Below, in pieces: positions 1-9,260 of a stretch of 64,000 bases of DNA (position 1 is the first letter of the stretch; each line of letters begins with the position of its first letter). The DNA is from Clostridiales bacterium (GTDB taxonomy: Bacteria > Bacillota > Clostridia > Christensenellales > Aristaeellaceae), in NCBI GenBank assembly GCA_017569285.1, contig CP069419.1:248001-312000 (forward strand). The letters run 5' to 3'. The notes below the pieces were generated by a model that had not been told where the DNA came from, ran no database searches, and was given only the letters and a program-made list of their open reading frames with translations. The position numbers and the translations under genes are program-made.

Positions 1-1
1 C

Positions 2-778
2 AGCCTGGCTTCCACGGCTGAATCCTACCTGAAAGTGCATGGGATTGAATGTATTTCCCCGGAATCCGGCAATGAAACGCTTCCGGGCTGTGCAGGAATT
101 ATCCTGACGTTCGGCGGCGACGGAACGCTCCTGATCGGTGCCCGGTATGCGATGAAATATCACATTCCCCTGATGGGATTCAATCTCGGAACCACCGGAT
201 TCCTGACCGAGGAAGAACCGGAGCGCCTTCAGGAAGCCCTGGATGCAATCCTGGCCGGCCGCTACGAGACAGAAGAGCGGATGCTGCTGGATGTGACCAA
301 CGTCAAAACCGGCGAGCATTTCAGTGCACTGAATGACGCCGTAATCACCCGCGGCGGGTATGCCCGCCTGATCCGGGTGGATTGTACGGTGAGCGGGGAG
401 GCTTTCGGTACATTCACATCCGACGGAATGATTGCCGCAACACCCACCGGATCTACCGGTTACTCTCTCTCTGCCGGGGGACCGATTGTGGAACCGTCCA
501 TGCGGTGTATCGTACTGACACCCGTATGCGCCCACAGCCTGCAGCAATGTCCGTGCGTTGTCTCAGAGGGATCAGAAATCCGTTTCCGCCTGCAGAAAGA
601 GCGGAATCAGACTGCAGAACTCCAGATCGACGGCATGAACCGCGGAACCCTGGAGGCGGGGGATGAGATTATTGTGACCGGTTCCCCCGATACCGTACGG
701 CTTCTTCGGCTGCACCCGTATCATTTTTACAGCCTGCTGCATATGAAGCTGCGGGAATGGGGTTCCAACCACGAGTAA
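2..778 (+). CDS. nadK: NAD kinase, 5' end cut by window edge
   Basis: Phosphorylates NAD to NADP in the cytoplasm. The reading frame is open from base 2 with no stop, so the true start is outside the window; a GTG at 35 is in frame but would remove conserved N-terminal sequence. The nucleotide-binding GGDGT motif (bases 115-129), the NLGTTGFL block and the TPTGSTGYSLSAGGP segment are family hallmarks. About 258 residues are visible, against 270-300 usual for the family. It is followed 13 nt later by argR and then recN, the common Firmicute order, so the three are probably cotranscribed. Confidence 0.95.
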   Translation, partial: SLASTAESYLKVHGIECISPESGNETLPGCAGIILTFGGDGTLLIGARYAMKYHIPLMGFNLGTTGFLTEEEPERLQEALDAILAGRYETEERMLLDVTNVKTGEHFSALNDAVITRGGYARLIRVDCTVSGEAFGTFTSDGMIAATPTGSTGYSLSAGGPIVEPSMRCIVLTPVCAHSLQQCPCVVSEGSEIRFRLQKERNQTAELQIDGMNRGTLEAGDEIIVTGSPDTVRLLRLHPYHFYSLLHMKLREWGSNHE

Positions 779-791
779 TGACGGAGGTGCA

Positions 792-1250
792 ATGATGAAA
801 TCCACCCGCCAGAATGATATCATCCGGATCATCTCGGACAAGGAAATCGAGAAACAGGAAGAGCTCGCCGGCGAACTGCGCGCGCTCGGTTACCAGGTTA
901 CCCAGGCAACCATTTCAAGGGATATCAAGGATCTCCACCTGATCAAAGTCATCGGGGAAAGCGGCAAGTACAAATATGCCCAGCCGGACCGCAACCGTTC
1001 AGCCGTGAATGTCCGGCTGACGCGGATCCTGTCTGATTCCCTGGTCAGCGTGGAGCAGGCCGGCTATATGATTGTGGTCAAAACGCTGAGCGGATCAGCC
1101 GGCGTTGCCGGCGAAGCAATTGACACCATGCAGTGGTCCGGAATACTCGGGACTATTGCCGGAGACAATACCATTTTCATCGTCGCACGAAATGAAAAGG
1201 ATGCCGATGAGATCACCGCGCGCCTCCGGAAGCTGTCCAGCGATGAATAA
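792..1250 (+). CDS. argR: Arginine repressor ArgR/AhrC
   Basis: Arginine-responsive transcription factor, active as a hexamer. The 152-residue length is typical. An N-terminal winged-helix domain (about residues 1-70, with the QATISRDIKDLHL recognition segment) is followed by the C-terminal oligomerisation and arginine-binding domain (about 80-150, with the GTIAGDNTIF segment carrying the arginine-contacting Asp). A GGAGG site lies 6 nt before the ATG. It sits between nadK and recN; this conserved neighbourhood reflects genome organisation more than shared function. Confidence 0.96.
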   Translation: MMKSTRQNDIIRIISDKEIEKQEELAGELRALGYQVTQATISRDIKDLHLIKVIGESGKYKYAQPDRNRSAVNVRLTRILSDSLVSVEQAGYMIVVKTLSGSAGVAGEAIDTMQWSGILGTIAGDNTIFIVARNEKDADEITARLRKLSSDE

Positions 1251-1271
1251 CATGCGGGAGGAAAGCACGGT

Positions 1272-2990
1272 ATGATTCAATCGATATCCATCCGGAATAT
1301 TGCATTGATCGATCGCCTGACCATCTGTTTCCATTCCGGGCTGCAGGTGCTTTCCGGAGAAACCGGGGCCGGAAAAAGCATTGTTGTGGATGCCATGAAG
1401 CTGATCCTCGGCGGGCGGGCCGACCGTACACTGATCCGCTCCGGATGTGAAAAAGGATCGGTTGAAGCCGTTTTTGACATACCCGGCTCCGATACCGCAG
1501 CCCGGCTTCTGGAGCGGGAATCCCTTGAGTTTGATGGTTCTTCCATTACAGTTTACCGGGAAATATCTGCCACCGGAAAAAACATCTGCCGGGTCAACGG
1601 CGTAATGATGCCGCTGTCGTTCCTGAAGGAACTTTCACCGCTGCTCATGAATCTCCACGGGCAGAGTGAGCACCAGTTCCTTGCAGATCCGGAAACCCAC
1701 CTGGCCTATCTCGATCATCTCGGAGACCAAGCCCATATGCTGCTTCTCGGAGATGTCCGCGATGCCTGTATGCGGTTTATGGCCAATCATCGTGAATATG
1801 CCCGCCTGGTCAGAATCAGCCGGGATAAGGAGCCCCGGATCCGGCAGATTACCCGGGAGCTGGAAGAACTCCGCAGTGCTGCGCTGCAGCCGGGTGAAGA
1901 GGAATCCCTTCGGGACAGTCTCCGTGGATTGGAAAAAGCCGGCCGGATCTCCGGCTCCCTGAAAAACGCATACGGCCATCTGGTACACGGAGAGGCATCG
2001 GAAGACGGCGCACTATCCGCTGTCCGGGAAGCCGGAAACGCGCTGAAATCGATCACAGAAGAGGATGATCTCATCCACGGACTTTCCGCCCGTTGTGAGA
2101 ACCTTTATTATGAGCTGGAAGACATTGCGTTTCAGCTCTCCGGCCTGATCGAAAAGAATGATTTTGATCCCGTGCGGCTTGAACAGACGGAAAACCGCCT
2201 GGACCAGATCCGCCGGATTGAAAAAAAATACGGAACATCTGCGGATGAAGTCCTGCAGACAGAAGACAACCTGGCCGCCGAGCTGGAAGACCTGAACCGG
2301 CTGGACGACCGTCTGGAACAGATGGGTGCTGAACACCGGAAACTCCTGGCTGAATACCGGGAAGCCGCACGCAGGCTGACCGCTTCCAGAAAAGCACTGG
2401 CCGAAGTTTTCAGCATGCATATGATGCAGGAACTTCAGCAGCTTGGCATGGCCCAGACCGTTTTCAGTGTGCATTTTGAGGAAAATTCGGATGGTAAGCC
2501 GAAAATGCCGACGGAAACCGGCGATGACCGCGGCGAATTCCTGATATGCCCCAATCCGGGAGAACCCCTGATGCCGCTGAAGGATATTGCTTCCGGCGGC
2601 GAACTGTCCCGCCTGATGCTGGCCATGAAAACCCTGGAAGCCGGACACACCGGTGTTGACTGCATGATCTTTGATGAAATCGATACGGGTATCAGCGGTA
2701 AGATGGCACAGACAGTTGCTGAAAAGATGATCGCGATTTCCAGGCATCACCAGGTGATCTGCGTCAGCCATCTGCCTCAGCTGGCTGCTGCCGGGGACTA
2801 TCAGTACCTGGTCAGCAAAGGTGTTGTCAACGACCGGACAGAGACCAATGTCTCCGAGCTGGACAGGGAAGGACGGATCCGGGAAATCGCCCGGATCATC
2901 AGCGGTGCCGACGGAATCTCCCCGGATGCAGTCACTTACGCCGAGCAGCTTCTTTCGGCAGCGGATCATAAAAAACAGTGCCTTCCGTAA
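1272..2990 (+). CDS. recN: DNA repair protein RecN
   Basis: SMC-like ATPase acting in double-strand break repair. The 572 residues show the N-terminal Walker A GETGAGKS (residues 29-36), a long central coiled coil rich in Leu, Glu and Arg (about 160-390), the ABC signature SGGELSRL near residue 440 and Walker B IFDEIDTGISG just after it. RBS GGGAGG precedes the ATG. Last gene of the nadK-argR-recN cluster; a separate promoter for the next gene begins 33 nt after its stop. Confidence 0.97.
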   Translation: MIQSISIRNIALIDRLTICFHSGLQVLSGETGAGKSIVVDAMKLILGGRADRTLIRSGCEKGSVEAVFDIPGSDTAARLLERESLEFDGSSITVYREISATGKNICRVNGVMMPLSFLKELSPLLMNLHGQSEHQFLADPETHLAYLDHLGDQAHMLLLGDVRDACMRFMANHREYARLVRISRDKEPRIRQITRELEELRSAALQPGEEESLRDSLRGLEKAGRISGSLKNAYGHLVHGEASEDGALSAVREAGNALKSITEEDDLIHGLSARCENLYYELEDIAFQLSGLIEKNDFDPVRLEQTENRLDQIRRIEKKYGTSADEVLQTEDNLAAELEDLNRLDDRLEQMGAEHRKLLAEYREAARRLTASRKALAEVFSMHMMQELQQLGMAQTVFSVHFEENSDGKPKMPTETGDDRGEFLICPNPGEPLMPLKDIASGGELSRLMLAMKTLEAGHTGVDCMIFDEIDTGISGKMAQTVAEKMIAISRHHQVICVSHLPQLAAAGDYQYLVSKGVVNDRTETNVSELDREGRIREIARIISGADGISPDAVTYAEQLLSAADHKKQCLP

Positions 2991-3022
2991 TATGCGGAAC
3001 GCCTGCACAGTATACAAAAAGC

Positions 3023-3051
3023 TTGCCAAGTGACTGTTCAGGCAGTATAAT
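3023..3051 (+). promoter_or_regulatory. Promoter of ppdK
   Basis: TTGCCA (3023-3028), a 17-bp spacer and TATAAT (3046-3051) form a near-consensus sigma-A promoter about 80 nt before the ppdK start, giving the dikinase its own transcript separate from recN. Confidence 0.75.
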
Positions 3052-3129
3052 CATTTGTTGTACGGTATTGTGGACGTTGCACTGTTCTGACAAACTGTTA
3101 CACGCGAATTGAACGAGGAGGAATTTTGT

Positions 3130-5769
3130 ATGTCCAAAAAGTATGTGTACCTCTTCAGCGAAGGGAATGCCACCATGCGTGAACTTCTGGGCGGAAAAGG
3201 CGCCAACCTGGCTGAGATGACCAACATCGGCCTGCCTGTTCCCCAGGGATTCACGATTTCTACCGAGGCCTGTACCCAGTATTATGAAGACGGACGCCAG
3301 ATCAATGATGAAATCCAGGCGCAGATCATGGAGTATATTGCGCGGATGGAAGAAATCAACGGCAAGAAGTTTGGGGACCTGAAAAACCCCCTGCTTGTTT
3401 CCGTCCGTTCCGGTGCCCGTGCTTCCATGCCCGGTATGATGGACACCATCCTCAATCTGGGCTTGAATGACGACGTGGTTGCCGCCATGATTGCCGGAAA
3501 CGACGACCCCAAATTCGCGCGTTTCGTATATGACAGTTACCGCCGTTTTATCCAGATGTACTCCGATGTCGTTATGGAAGTCGGCAAGAAATACTTTGAA
3601 CAGCTCATCGATGAGATGAAGCAGAAAAAGGGTGTCACATACGACGTGGATCTGACTGCCGATGACCTTAAAGAGCTGGCCGCCGCTTTCAAGGCGGAAT
3701 ACAAGGCCAAGATCGGTGATGACTTCCCCTACGATCCGAAGGATCAGCTGATGGGAGCCATCAAGGCTGTTTTCCGTTCCTGGGACAATCCCCGTGCCAA
3801 TGTCTACCGCCGCGACAATGACATTCCGTACAGCTGGGGAACCGCTGTCAATGTCATGCCCATGGTATTCGGAAACCTGAACAACAACTCCGGTACCGGC
3901 GTTGCCTTCACCCGCGACCCCGCAACCGGCGAAAACAAGCTGATGGGTGAGTTCCTTGTCAATGCCCAGGGCGAAGACGTGGTCGCCGGCGTCCGTACGC
4001 CGATGCCGATTTCCCAGATGGCCGAACAGTTCCCCGCAGCCTATGATGAATTCGTCAAGGTTTGCGGAACCCTGGAAAAGCACTACCGTGACATGCAGGA
4101 TATGGAATTCACCGTGGAAAACGGAAAGCTGTATATGCTGCAGTGCCGCAGCGGCAAACGTACTGCGCAGGCCGCACTGAAGATTGCATGCGACCTCGTG
4201 GACGAAGGAATGCGTTCTGAAGAGGAAGCCGTTGCGATGATCGATCCCCGTAACCTGGACACCCTGCTTCATCCGCAGTTTGACGCCACAGCCCTGAAAA
4301 AGGCTGCTCCGATCGGCCGCGGCCTGGGTGCTTCTCCCGGCGCCGCCTGCGGTAAAATCGTGTTCACCGCTGAAGACGCCGAAGCATGGGCCGCCCGGGG
4401 CGAGAAAGTCGTCCTGGTCCGTCTGGAGACCTCTCCTGAGGACATCACCGGTATGAAGAGCGCCCAGGGCATCCTGACCGTCCGCGGCGGTATGACCAGC
4501 CACGCAGCCGTCGTTGCCCGCGGAATGGGAACCTGCTGCGTTTCCGGATGCGGCGACATTGCCATGGATGAAGAAAACAAGAAATTCACGCTTGCCGGGA
4601 AAACCTTCCATGAAGGTGATTTCCTCTCCATCGACGGAACGACCGGCAATATCTATGACGGCCTGATCCCGACTGTGGATGCCAAGATTGCCGGAGAGTT
4701 CGGCCGGATCATGGCATGGGCGGACAAATACCGCCGGCTCCGCGTGCGGACCAACGCCGATACGCCCGCCGATGCAAAGAAAGCCCGTGAGCTCGGCGCG
4801 GAAGGTATCGGCCTGTGCCGTACCGAGCATATGTTCTTTGAGCCGGAACGCATCGCTGCTTTCCGCGAGATGATCTGCTCCGACACGGTGGAAGAACGCG
4901 AAGCTGCGCTGGATAAAATCCTGCCGTATCAGCAGGGCGACTTTGAAAAGCTCTATGAAGCGCTGGAAGGCTGCCCGGTCTGCATCCGGTTCCTGGATCC
5001 GCCGCTGCATGAGTTCGTTCCCACCACGGAGGAAGAGATTGCACTGCTGGCCAAAACCCAGGGCAAGAGTGTAGAAACCATCAAGAACATCATCGCTTCC
5101 CTGCATGAATTCAATCCCATGATGGGCCACCGCGGCTGCCGCCTGGCTGTCACTTATCCGGAAATCGCAAAGATGCAGACCCGGGCCGTTATCCGCGCTG
5201 CCATCAACACGCAGAAAGCGCATCCCGACTGGACGGTTCGTCCCGAAATCATGATTCCGCTGGTCTGCGAGGAAAAGGAACTGAAGTTCGTCAAGAAGAT
5301 CGTTGTGGAAACGGCCGATGCTGAAATCGCCGCCAGCGATGTGAAGATCGAGTATGAAGTCGGTACGATGATCGAAATCCCGCGTGCCGCCCTGACCGCG
5401 GATGAAATCGCCAAGGATGCTGATTTCTTCTGCTTCGGCACCAACGACCTCACGCAGATGACCTTCGGGTTCAGCCGCGACGACGCGGGCAAGTTCCTTT
5501 CCGCGTACTATGACACCAAGATCTTCGAGAGCGATCCGTTCGCCCGCCTGGACCAGAACGGCGTCGGCAAGCTGATGGATCTTGCCATCAAGCTGGGACG
5601 TCCGGTCAATCCGAAGCTGCACATCGGTATCTGCGGCGAGCATGGCGGTGATCCGACCTCTGTGGAATTCTGCCATAAGATCGGCCTGGATTATGTGAGC
5701 TGCTCTCCCTTCCGTGTGCCGATTGCCCGGCTCGCTGCCGCACAGGCTGCCATTGCCGCGAAGAAGTAA
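3130..5769 (+). CDS. ppdK: Pyruvate, phosphate dikinase
   Basis: Interconverts pyruvate + ATP + Pi with PEP + AMP + PPi; in many anaerobes it works glycolytically with PPi. I chose ATG 3130 because a GAGGAGG site lies 9 nt upstream; an in-frame TTG at 3109 overlaps that site and is unlikely. The 879 residues match the family. Visible are the N-terminal ATP-grasp GGKGANLAEM segment, the phosphohistidine loop GGMTSHAAVVARGMG (catalytic His near residue 458) and the C-terminal PEP/pyruvate barrel with GICGEHGGDP (catalytic Cys). It is monocistronic, with its own promoter and terminator. Codon use is strongly biased (abundant GGC, CTG, AAG), as expected of a highly expressed gene. Confidence 0.98.
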   Translation: MSKKYVYLFSEGNATMRELLGGKGANLAEMTNIGLPVPQGFTISTEACTQYYEDGRQINDEIQAQIMEYIARMEEINGKKFGDLKNPLLVSVRSGARASMPGMMDTILNLGLNDDVVAAMIAGNDDPKFARFVYDSYRRFIQMYSDVVMEVGKKYFEQLIDEMKQKKGVTYDVDLTADDLKELAAAFKAEYKAKIGDDFPYDPKDQLMGAIKAVFRSWDNPRANVYRRDNDIPYSWGTAVNVMPMVFGNLNNNSGTGVAFTRDPATGENKLMGEFLVNAQGEDVVAGVRTPMPISQMAEQFPAAYDEFVKVCGTLEKHYRDMQDMEFTVENGKLYMLQCRSGKRTAQAALKIACDLVDEGMRSEEEAVAMIDPRNLDTLLHPQFDATALKKAAPIGRGLGASPGAACGKIVFTAEDAEAWAARGEKVVLVRLETSPEDITGMKSAQGILTVRGGMTSHAAVVARGMGTCCVSGCGDIAMDEENKKFTLAGKTFHEGDFLSIDGTTGNIYDGLIPTVDAKIAGEFGRIMAWADKYRRLRVRTNADTPADAKKARELGAEGIGLCRTEHMFFEPERIAAFREMICSDTVEEREAALDKILPYQQGDFEKLYEALEGCPVCIRFLDPPLHEFVPTTEEEIALLAKTQGKSVETIKNIIASLHEFNPMMGHRGCRLAVTYPEIAKMQTRAVIRAAINTQKAHPDWTVRPEIMIPLVCEEKELKFVKKIVVETADAEIAASDVKIEYEVGTMIEIPRAALTADEIAKDADFFCFGTNDLTQMTFGFSRDDAGKFLSAYYDTKIFESDPFARLDQNGVGKLMDLAIKLGRPVNPKLHIGICGEHGGDPTSVEFCHKIGLDYVSCSPFRVPIARLAAAQAAIAAKK

Positions 5770-5786
5770 TTTCTCCTGGTATACCG

Positions 5787-5820
5787 GGAACTGTTCCTCC
5801 GGGAACAGTTCCTTTTTCTT
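5787..5820 (+). terminator. Rho-independent terminator of ppdK
   Basis: A perfect 10-bp stem (GGAACTGTTC at 5787-5796 with GAACAGTTCC at 5803-5812), a 6-nt loop and TTTTTCTT follow the ppdK stop by 17 nt. Confidence 0.9.
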
Positions 5821-5853
5821 CCGGTTTCCGTGTATCATGCAGAAAAATAATGT

Positions 5854-5882
5854 TTGCAATTTGTTTTTCTTTATGATATTAT
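5854..5882 (+). promoter_or_regulatory. Promoter of rplS
   Basis: TTGCAA (5854-5859), a T-rich 17-bp spacer and TATTAT (5877-5882). Located about 100 nt upstream of rplS, leaving an untranslated leader of roughly 95 nt. Confidence 0.75.
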
Positions 5883-5894
5883 GTCTGGTGTTAT

Positions 5895-5960
5895 GCGGGC
5901 GGTCCTCTGTCCGGGCTGAAACGGCGAATCGTTCGGTTCGCTGACCGGGTCATGAACGTC
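5895..5960 (+). promoter_or_regulatory. Possible structured L19 mRNA leader
   Basis: The rplS leader contains nested complementarity: GCGAA (5924-5928) with TTCGC (5937-5941), enclosed by GGTC (5901-5904) with GACC (5943-5946). L19 autoregulatory leaders are known in Firmicutes; whether this one matches that family needs a covariance search, so this is only a suggestion. Confidence 0.3.
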
Positions 5961-5983
5961 TATGAGGGAAGGAGGAACCTGTC

Positions 5984-6334
5984 ATGAATGAAATCATTCG
6001 TTCCATTGAAGCCAAGCAGATCCGCAGTGATATGCCCCAGTTCAACGTCGGCGATACCGTCCGGGTCTGGGTGAAGGTTGTTGAAGGCAACCGCGAACGT
6101 CTGCAGGCTTTTGAAGGAACTGTTATTGCAAAGCGGAACGGCGGAGTCCGGGAAACATTTACCGTGCGTCGTGTGTCCTACGGCATCGGCGTAGAGCGTA
6201 CTTTCCCGATCCATTCCCCCCGTGTTGACCACGTGGATATGATCCGCCGCGGTAAAGTCCGCCGCGCCAAGCTGTACTATCTGCGTGAGCGCCAGGGCAA
6301 AGCTGCCAAGATCAAGGAGATCAAGCGCATCTGA
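5984..6334 (+). CDS. rplS: 50S ribosomal protein L19
   Basis: Large-subunit protein at the 30S/50S interface. The 116-residue length and the segments [28 protein letters not shown] and [11 protein letters not shown] are characteristic. AAGGAGG lies 6-7 nt before the ATG. It has its own promoter and a perfect terminator, so it is monocistronic here. In Bacillus and many Clostridia rbgA-rnhB follow directly; here three carbohydrate genes lie in between. Confidence 0.98.
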   Translation: MNEIIRSIEAKQIRSDMPQFNVGDTVRVWVKVVEGNRERLQAFEGTVIAKRNGGVRETFTVRRVSYGIGVERTFPIHSPRVDHVDMIRRGKVRRAKLYYLRERQGKAAKIKEIKRI

Positions 6335-6344
6335 TTTTCCGCTT

Positions 6345-6382
6345 AAAACCGGCTTCAGAATTTATTCTGAAGCCGGTTTTTT
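6345..6382 (+). terminator. Terminator of rplS
   Basis: A perfect 16-bp inverted repeat (6345-6360 with 6365-6380), 4-nt loop, ending in a T tract; the A-rich 5' arm would let it also work in the opposite direction. Confidence 0.93.
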
Positions 6383-6474
6383 GTTTCCCATGAGCAGGAA
6401 AAAACCACCGGAATGTATAATTTTTTAAGGTAAGAATCAATCATTCAAACTGAATTCACGATCGGAGAAGCACT

Positions 6475-8544
6475 ATGAGAGACAGGGCAGAAGCAACGGC
6501 TCAGGCCAAAGAACTGGTATCACGGATGACACTGGAGGAAAAAGCATCCCAGCTCAGATATGATGCACCGGCAATTCCCCGCCTGGGCATTCCTGCATAC
6601 AACTGGTGGAATGAAGCTCTCCACGGCGTGGCCCGGGCAGGTACCGCCACCGTTTTCCCGCAGGCAATCGGCCTGGCTGCAATGTTTGATGAAGATCTTC
6701 AGGAGGAAATCGCTTCTGTCGTTTCTGATGAGGCCCGCGCGAAATACAACGGGCAAAGCCGTTTCGGCGACCGGGATATTTATAAGGGGCTGACCGTATG
6801 GAGCCCGAATATCAATATTTTCCGGGATCCCAGATGGGGCCGCGGACATGAAACCTACGGTGAAGATCCGTATCTGACCAGCCGGCTCGGAATCCGATAT
6901 ATTGAAGGCCTGCAGGGACACGGAAAATACCTGAAGACTGCCGCCTGCAGCAAGCATTTCGCTGTTCATTCCGGTCCGGAAGCCCTACGCCATGAATTCG
7001 ATGCGAAAGCCAATCCTAAGGATATGGCCGAAACCTATCTGGCCGCCTTTGAAGCCACCGTAAAGGAAGCGGATGTGGAATCCGTCATGGGCGCCTACAA
7101 CCGTGTCAACGGAGAACCGGCCTGCGGCAGCAAAGCGCTGCTGAAGGATACCCTGCGCGGAAAATGGGGATTCCGGGGGCATGTAGTCAGCGACTGCTGG
7201 GCCATCCGGGATTTCCATGTCAATCACAAGGTAACCGCTACAGCCCCCGAAAGCGCAGCCCTGGCCATCCGGAACGGGTGTGATCTGAACTGCGGCAATA
7301 CGTATCTCCATATGATGCAGGCATACCAGGAGGGGCTGGTTACTGAAGAGCAGATTACCACCGCCTGTGTGCGTCTCTTTACCACCCGTTTCCTGCTGGG
7401 GCTTTTTGCCGATGACTGTGAATATGACGGTATTCCGGTAACCGATACCGATACGGACGCTCACGACGCACTTGCCCTGAAGGCAGCGGAAAACAGCATG
7501 GTGCTGCTGGAAAATGACGGAACCCTTCCGCTGTGTGCGGACCGGATCCGGACCGTTGCCGTGATCGGTCCGAACGCCGACAGCATTCCGGCCCTGGAAG
7601 GCAACTACAACGGTACCAGCAGCCGATATGTCACCTTCCTGGAAGGAATCCGTTCCTATTGTGCTGCCCACGGAATTCGTGTCCTTTACAGTCTCGGAAG
7701 CCACCTGTACAAGGACCGGACGTCCGGCCTTTCCAAACCCGATGACCGGCTGGCTGAAGCGGCCATGTACTCCGAGGCTGCCGATGTGACGATTGCCTGT
7801 ATCGGTCTTGACGCCACCCTTGAAGGGGAAGAAGGGGATACCGGCAATGAATATTTCAGCGGTGACAAGAAAGACCTGCTGATTCCGGAATCCCAGCGGC
7901 GGCTGATGGAAATCCTCTGCCGGCACTCCCGGAAACTCATCACCGTCATTGCGGCCGGTTCCGCCCTGAATGTCAGCGGCGGCAACGCCAAGCTTTTGTC
8001 CTGGTATCCCGGACAGGCCGGCGGAAAAGCGCTTGCCGAGCTGCTGTTCGGCGAGAAAAACCCCAGCGGCCACCTGCCGGTAACCTTCTACAAAAGTGTG
8101 GATGATCTTCCTGCTTTTGAAGACTACAGCATGGAAAACCGGACCTACCGTTATTTCACCGGTGAACCGCTCTATCCGTTCGGGCATGGACTCAGCTACA
8201 CCTGCTGGGAGCTGTCGGATGCATCCCTGGAAGACGGCCGGATCCGGGTCAGTGTCCGCAATACCGGCAGTATGGACGGCGATGCTGTGGTACAGGTATA
8301 TGCCGAAGCCGACAGTCCGTATGCACCAACCCACCCCCGGCTCTGCGGTTTCTGCCGGATTCCGGTAAGAGCCGGCGAAACCGTTTCGGCTGTGGTCCGG
8401 CTGGATCCGCTGACCCGGACCGTAATTGATCCGGATGGGAACCGTATTCCTGTTGAGCACCTGACATTCCATATCGGTATGAGCCAGCCTGATCCGCAAA
8501 GCGTCCGGCTTTCCGGTGTCACGCCTGTCCGGCTTTCCGTCTGA
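6475..8544 (+). CDS. Glycoside hydrolase family 3 (beta-xylosidase/beta-glucosidase-like)
   Basis: Exo-acting glycosidase releasing terminal beta-linked sugars from oligosaccharides. The N-terminal barrel carries YNWWNEALHGVAR, typical of the xylosidase-type GH3 branch, plus DPRWGRGHETYGEDP and the nucleophile region VVSDCWAI (Asp near residue 238). An alpha/beta sandwich follows (GPNADSIPALEGNYNG), then a C-terminal Fn3-like domain after PFGHGLSYT. 689 residues; no signal peptide, so it is probably cytoplasmic and acts on imported oligosaccharides. RBS GGAGAAG precedes the ATG; TATAAT at 6416-6421 may be the -10 box, with no clear -35. Substrate cannot be settled from sequence; xylosides are favoured by the signature. 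Confidence 0.92.
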   Translation: MRDRAEATAQAKELVSRMTLEEKASQLRYDAPAIPRLGIPAYNWWNEALHGVARAGTATVFPQAIGLAAMFDEDLQEEIASVVSDEARAKYNGQSRFGDRDIYKGLTVWSPNINIFRDPRWGRGHETYGEDPYLTSRLGIRYIEGLQGHGKYLKTAACSKHFAVHSGPEALRHEFDAKANPKDMAETYLAAFEATVKEADVESVMGAYNRVNGEPACGSKALLKDTLRGKWGFRGHVVSDCWAIRDFHVNHKVTATAPESAALAIRNGCDLNCGNTYLHMMQAYQEGLVTEEQITTACVRLFTTRFLLGLFADDCEYDGIPVTDTDTDAHDALALKAAENSMVLLENDGTLPLCADRIRTVAVIGPNADSIPALEGNYNGTSSRYVTFLEGIRSYCAAHGIRVLYSLGSHLYKDRTSGLSKPDDRLAEAAMYSEAADVTIACIGLDATLEGEEGDTGNEYFSGDKKDLLIPESQRRLMEILCRHSRKLITVIAAGSALNVSGGNAKLLSWYPGQAGGKALAELLFGEKNPSGHLPVTFYKSVDDLPAFEDYSMENRTYRYFTGEPLYPFGHGLSYTCWELSDASLEDGRIRVSVRNTGSMDGDAVVQVYAEADSPYAPTHPRLCGFCRIPVRAGETVSAVVRLDPLTRTVIDPDGNRIPVEHLTFHIGMSQPDPQSVRLSGVTPVRLSV

Positions 8545-8558
8545 AAGGGAGGCACCGT

Positions 8559-9242
8559 ATGTTCACCGGTTTCAGTGAGGATACTATTTCCTTCTTCCTG
8601 GATCTGAAGTTTCACAACAATGCCGCCTACTTCCATGAAAACCATGACCGGTATGTGGAGGTTGTCCAGCGTCCGTTCTATGAATTCATCGAAGATCTCG
8701 GACCTGCAATGAGGAAAATTGACCCGCGGATGGAAATCCGTCCGCACAGGTGTCTTTCCCGGATTCACCGGGATACCCGCTTTTCCCGGGATAAAAGCCC
8801 GTACCGGGATCATCTGTGGCTGCTGTTCCGTCGTGAAGGAGAGCCCCGGGAGCAAAGCCTGATGTACTGGTTTGAACTCGGACCGTCCCGCCTGGACTGG
8901 GGGATGGGATTCTGGGGTGAAAACAGGGAAGCGCTGGACCTTTTCCGGAAAAGGATGCGTGCCAATCCGGACGGTACACTGGCGATACTGGATGACCTGG
9001 ATCTGGCCGGCCGGGGCCTGCTTCTGAACGGAAGTATCCATAAAAGGATGGAAGTGCCGCCGGAAATACCGGACCGTCTGCGGCGATGGTACTGTACCAA
9101 GGAGATGTATATCAACAAGATTTCCCCCGATTTCAGGAAGGTTTTCTCTGAGCGCATCCTGACCGAGGTCCGGAAGGATTTCCAGCAGCTTGCGCCATTG
9201 TATCATATTCTTCGCGGGTACTGTGACGAACTTGACGCATAG
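8559..9242 (+). CDS. DUF2461 family protein
   Basis: A 227-residue member of DUF2461, a cytoplasmic family without an established reaction. The diagnostic opening F-x3-T-x2-F-x2-L-x4-NN-x2-F, the RIHRDTRFSRDKSPYRDH block (about residues 67-84) and the FELGPSRLDWGMGFW segment are visible. GGAGG starts 14 nt after the GH3 stop, so it is likely cotranscribed with the glycosidase and the following mutase. Function unknown. Confidence 0.85.
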   Translation: MFTGFSEDTISFFLDLKFHNNAAYFHENHDRYVEVVQRPFYEFIEDLGPAMRKIDPRMEIRPHRCLSRIHRDTRFSRDKSPYRDHLWLLFRREGEPREQSLMYWFELGPSRLDWGMGFWGENREALDLFRKRMRANPDGTLAILDDLDLAGRGLLLNGSIHKRMEVPPEIPDRLRRWYCTKEMYINKISPDFRKVFSERILTEVRKDFQQLAPLYHILRGYCDELDA

Positions 9243-9260
9243 CAAACGGAGGCGATTGTT

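Noticed and set aside
3109-3129. Upstream TTG start for ppdK
   Set aside because: It overlaps the GAGGAGG ribosome site that serves ATG 3130, and family members begin at the latter position.
2932-5859. 975-codon open frame opposite ppdK
   Set aside because: It mirrors the codon bias of ppdK on the other strand, has no family resemblance and spans promoter and terminator sequences.
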